Positions 63,959 through 64,000 of a stretch of DNA of 64,000 nt are shown one piece after another. Source of the stretch: Desulfoprunum benzoelyticum (GTDB taxonomy: Bacteria > Desulfobacterota > Desulfobulbia > Desulfobulbales > Desulfocapsaceae); the NCBI RefSeq assembly GCF_014201505.1, contig NZ_JACHEO010000003.1, positions 1 through 64,000 on the forward strand, written 5' to 3'. Positions within the stretch are counted from its first letter, which is position 1; the number at the start of each line of letters is the position of its first letter. The position numbers and the translations under genes are program-made. A model generated the notes under the pieces. It worked only from the letters and a program-made list of their open reading frames with translations, had not been told where the DNA came from and did not search any database.

Positions 63959-64000
63959 GCAAAGACCGGCGGAAAGATATGTGTTGAATATAACTTCCCA

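Overview
The window is high-GC, densely coded chromosomal DNA that looks like a Gram-negative anaerobe or facultative anaerobe, most likely a deltaproteobacterium (Desulfobacterota/Desulfuromonadia-like). That is an inference from an octahaem HAO-type cytochrome, cache/PAS/HD-GYP sensors, a PagP-like outer-membrane enzyme and a very large YD-repeat protein; no rRNA or complete tRNA is present to settle it.

Layout. 1-13 kb: an RND tripartite efflux operon (adaptor, pump, outer-membrane lipoprotein; minus strand), an HD-GYP phosphodiesterase gene, and a tandem pair of near-identical cache-PAS-HD-GYP genes. These are embedded in clusters of short palindromic repeats and of 22-bp and 42-bp tandem repeats. 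13-18.5 kb: a translationally coupled minus-strand operon encoding an AMP-forming acyl-CoA synthetase, 2-oxoacid dehydrogenase E1 alpha, E1 beta and E2, and an acyl carrier protein. 19 kb: a cobalamin riboswitch with its own terminator, followed only by a 62-codon ORF. 19.7-20.8 kb: a frameshifted IS110-type transposase. 21-32.8 kb: an exported 3792-residue protein combining CARDB-like, Ig-like, CAP, NHL and YD/RHS repeats with an AT-rich C-terminal toxin-like tip, followed at once by an ankyrin-repeat lipoprotein gene, the likely immunity partner. 33-39 kb: a hot-dog thioesterase, the octahaem cytochrome and a proVWX-type betaine transporter. 40.4-47.2 kb: a tRNA-integrated mobile island (integrase, HicAB, an antidote-like regulator, an excisionase-like protein, primase-polymerase/helicase, SSB, decaying cargo). 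48-53 kb: a polyprenyl-phosphate sugar/glycosyl-transfer cluster (GT2, LAB_N, FG-GAP protein, ArnT-like, GtrA). 53-57 kb: degraded DNA with PepSY, CDP-glycerol-transferase-like and DedA genes. 57-63 kb: a GT2-GtrA-ArnT triple fusion coupled to an OmpR/histidine-kinase pair and followed by a PagP-like gene. The end holds broken MNT/HEPN toxin-antitoxin remnants.

The two glycosyl clusters and PagP point to regulated lipid A or envelope remodelling. The three HD-GYP proteins point to c-di-GMP signalling. The most unusual items are the RHS/CAP/NHL giant with its ankyrin partner, the triple-fusion lipid-sugar enzyme with its two-component system, the ACP-tailed dehydrogenase operon, the riboswitch without a recognisable target, and paired 12-bp-period repeats behind the island replication genes.
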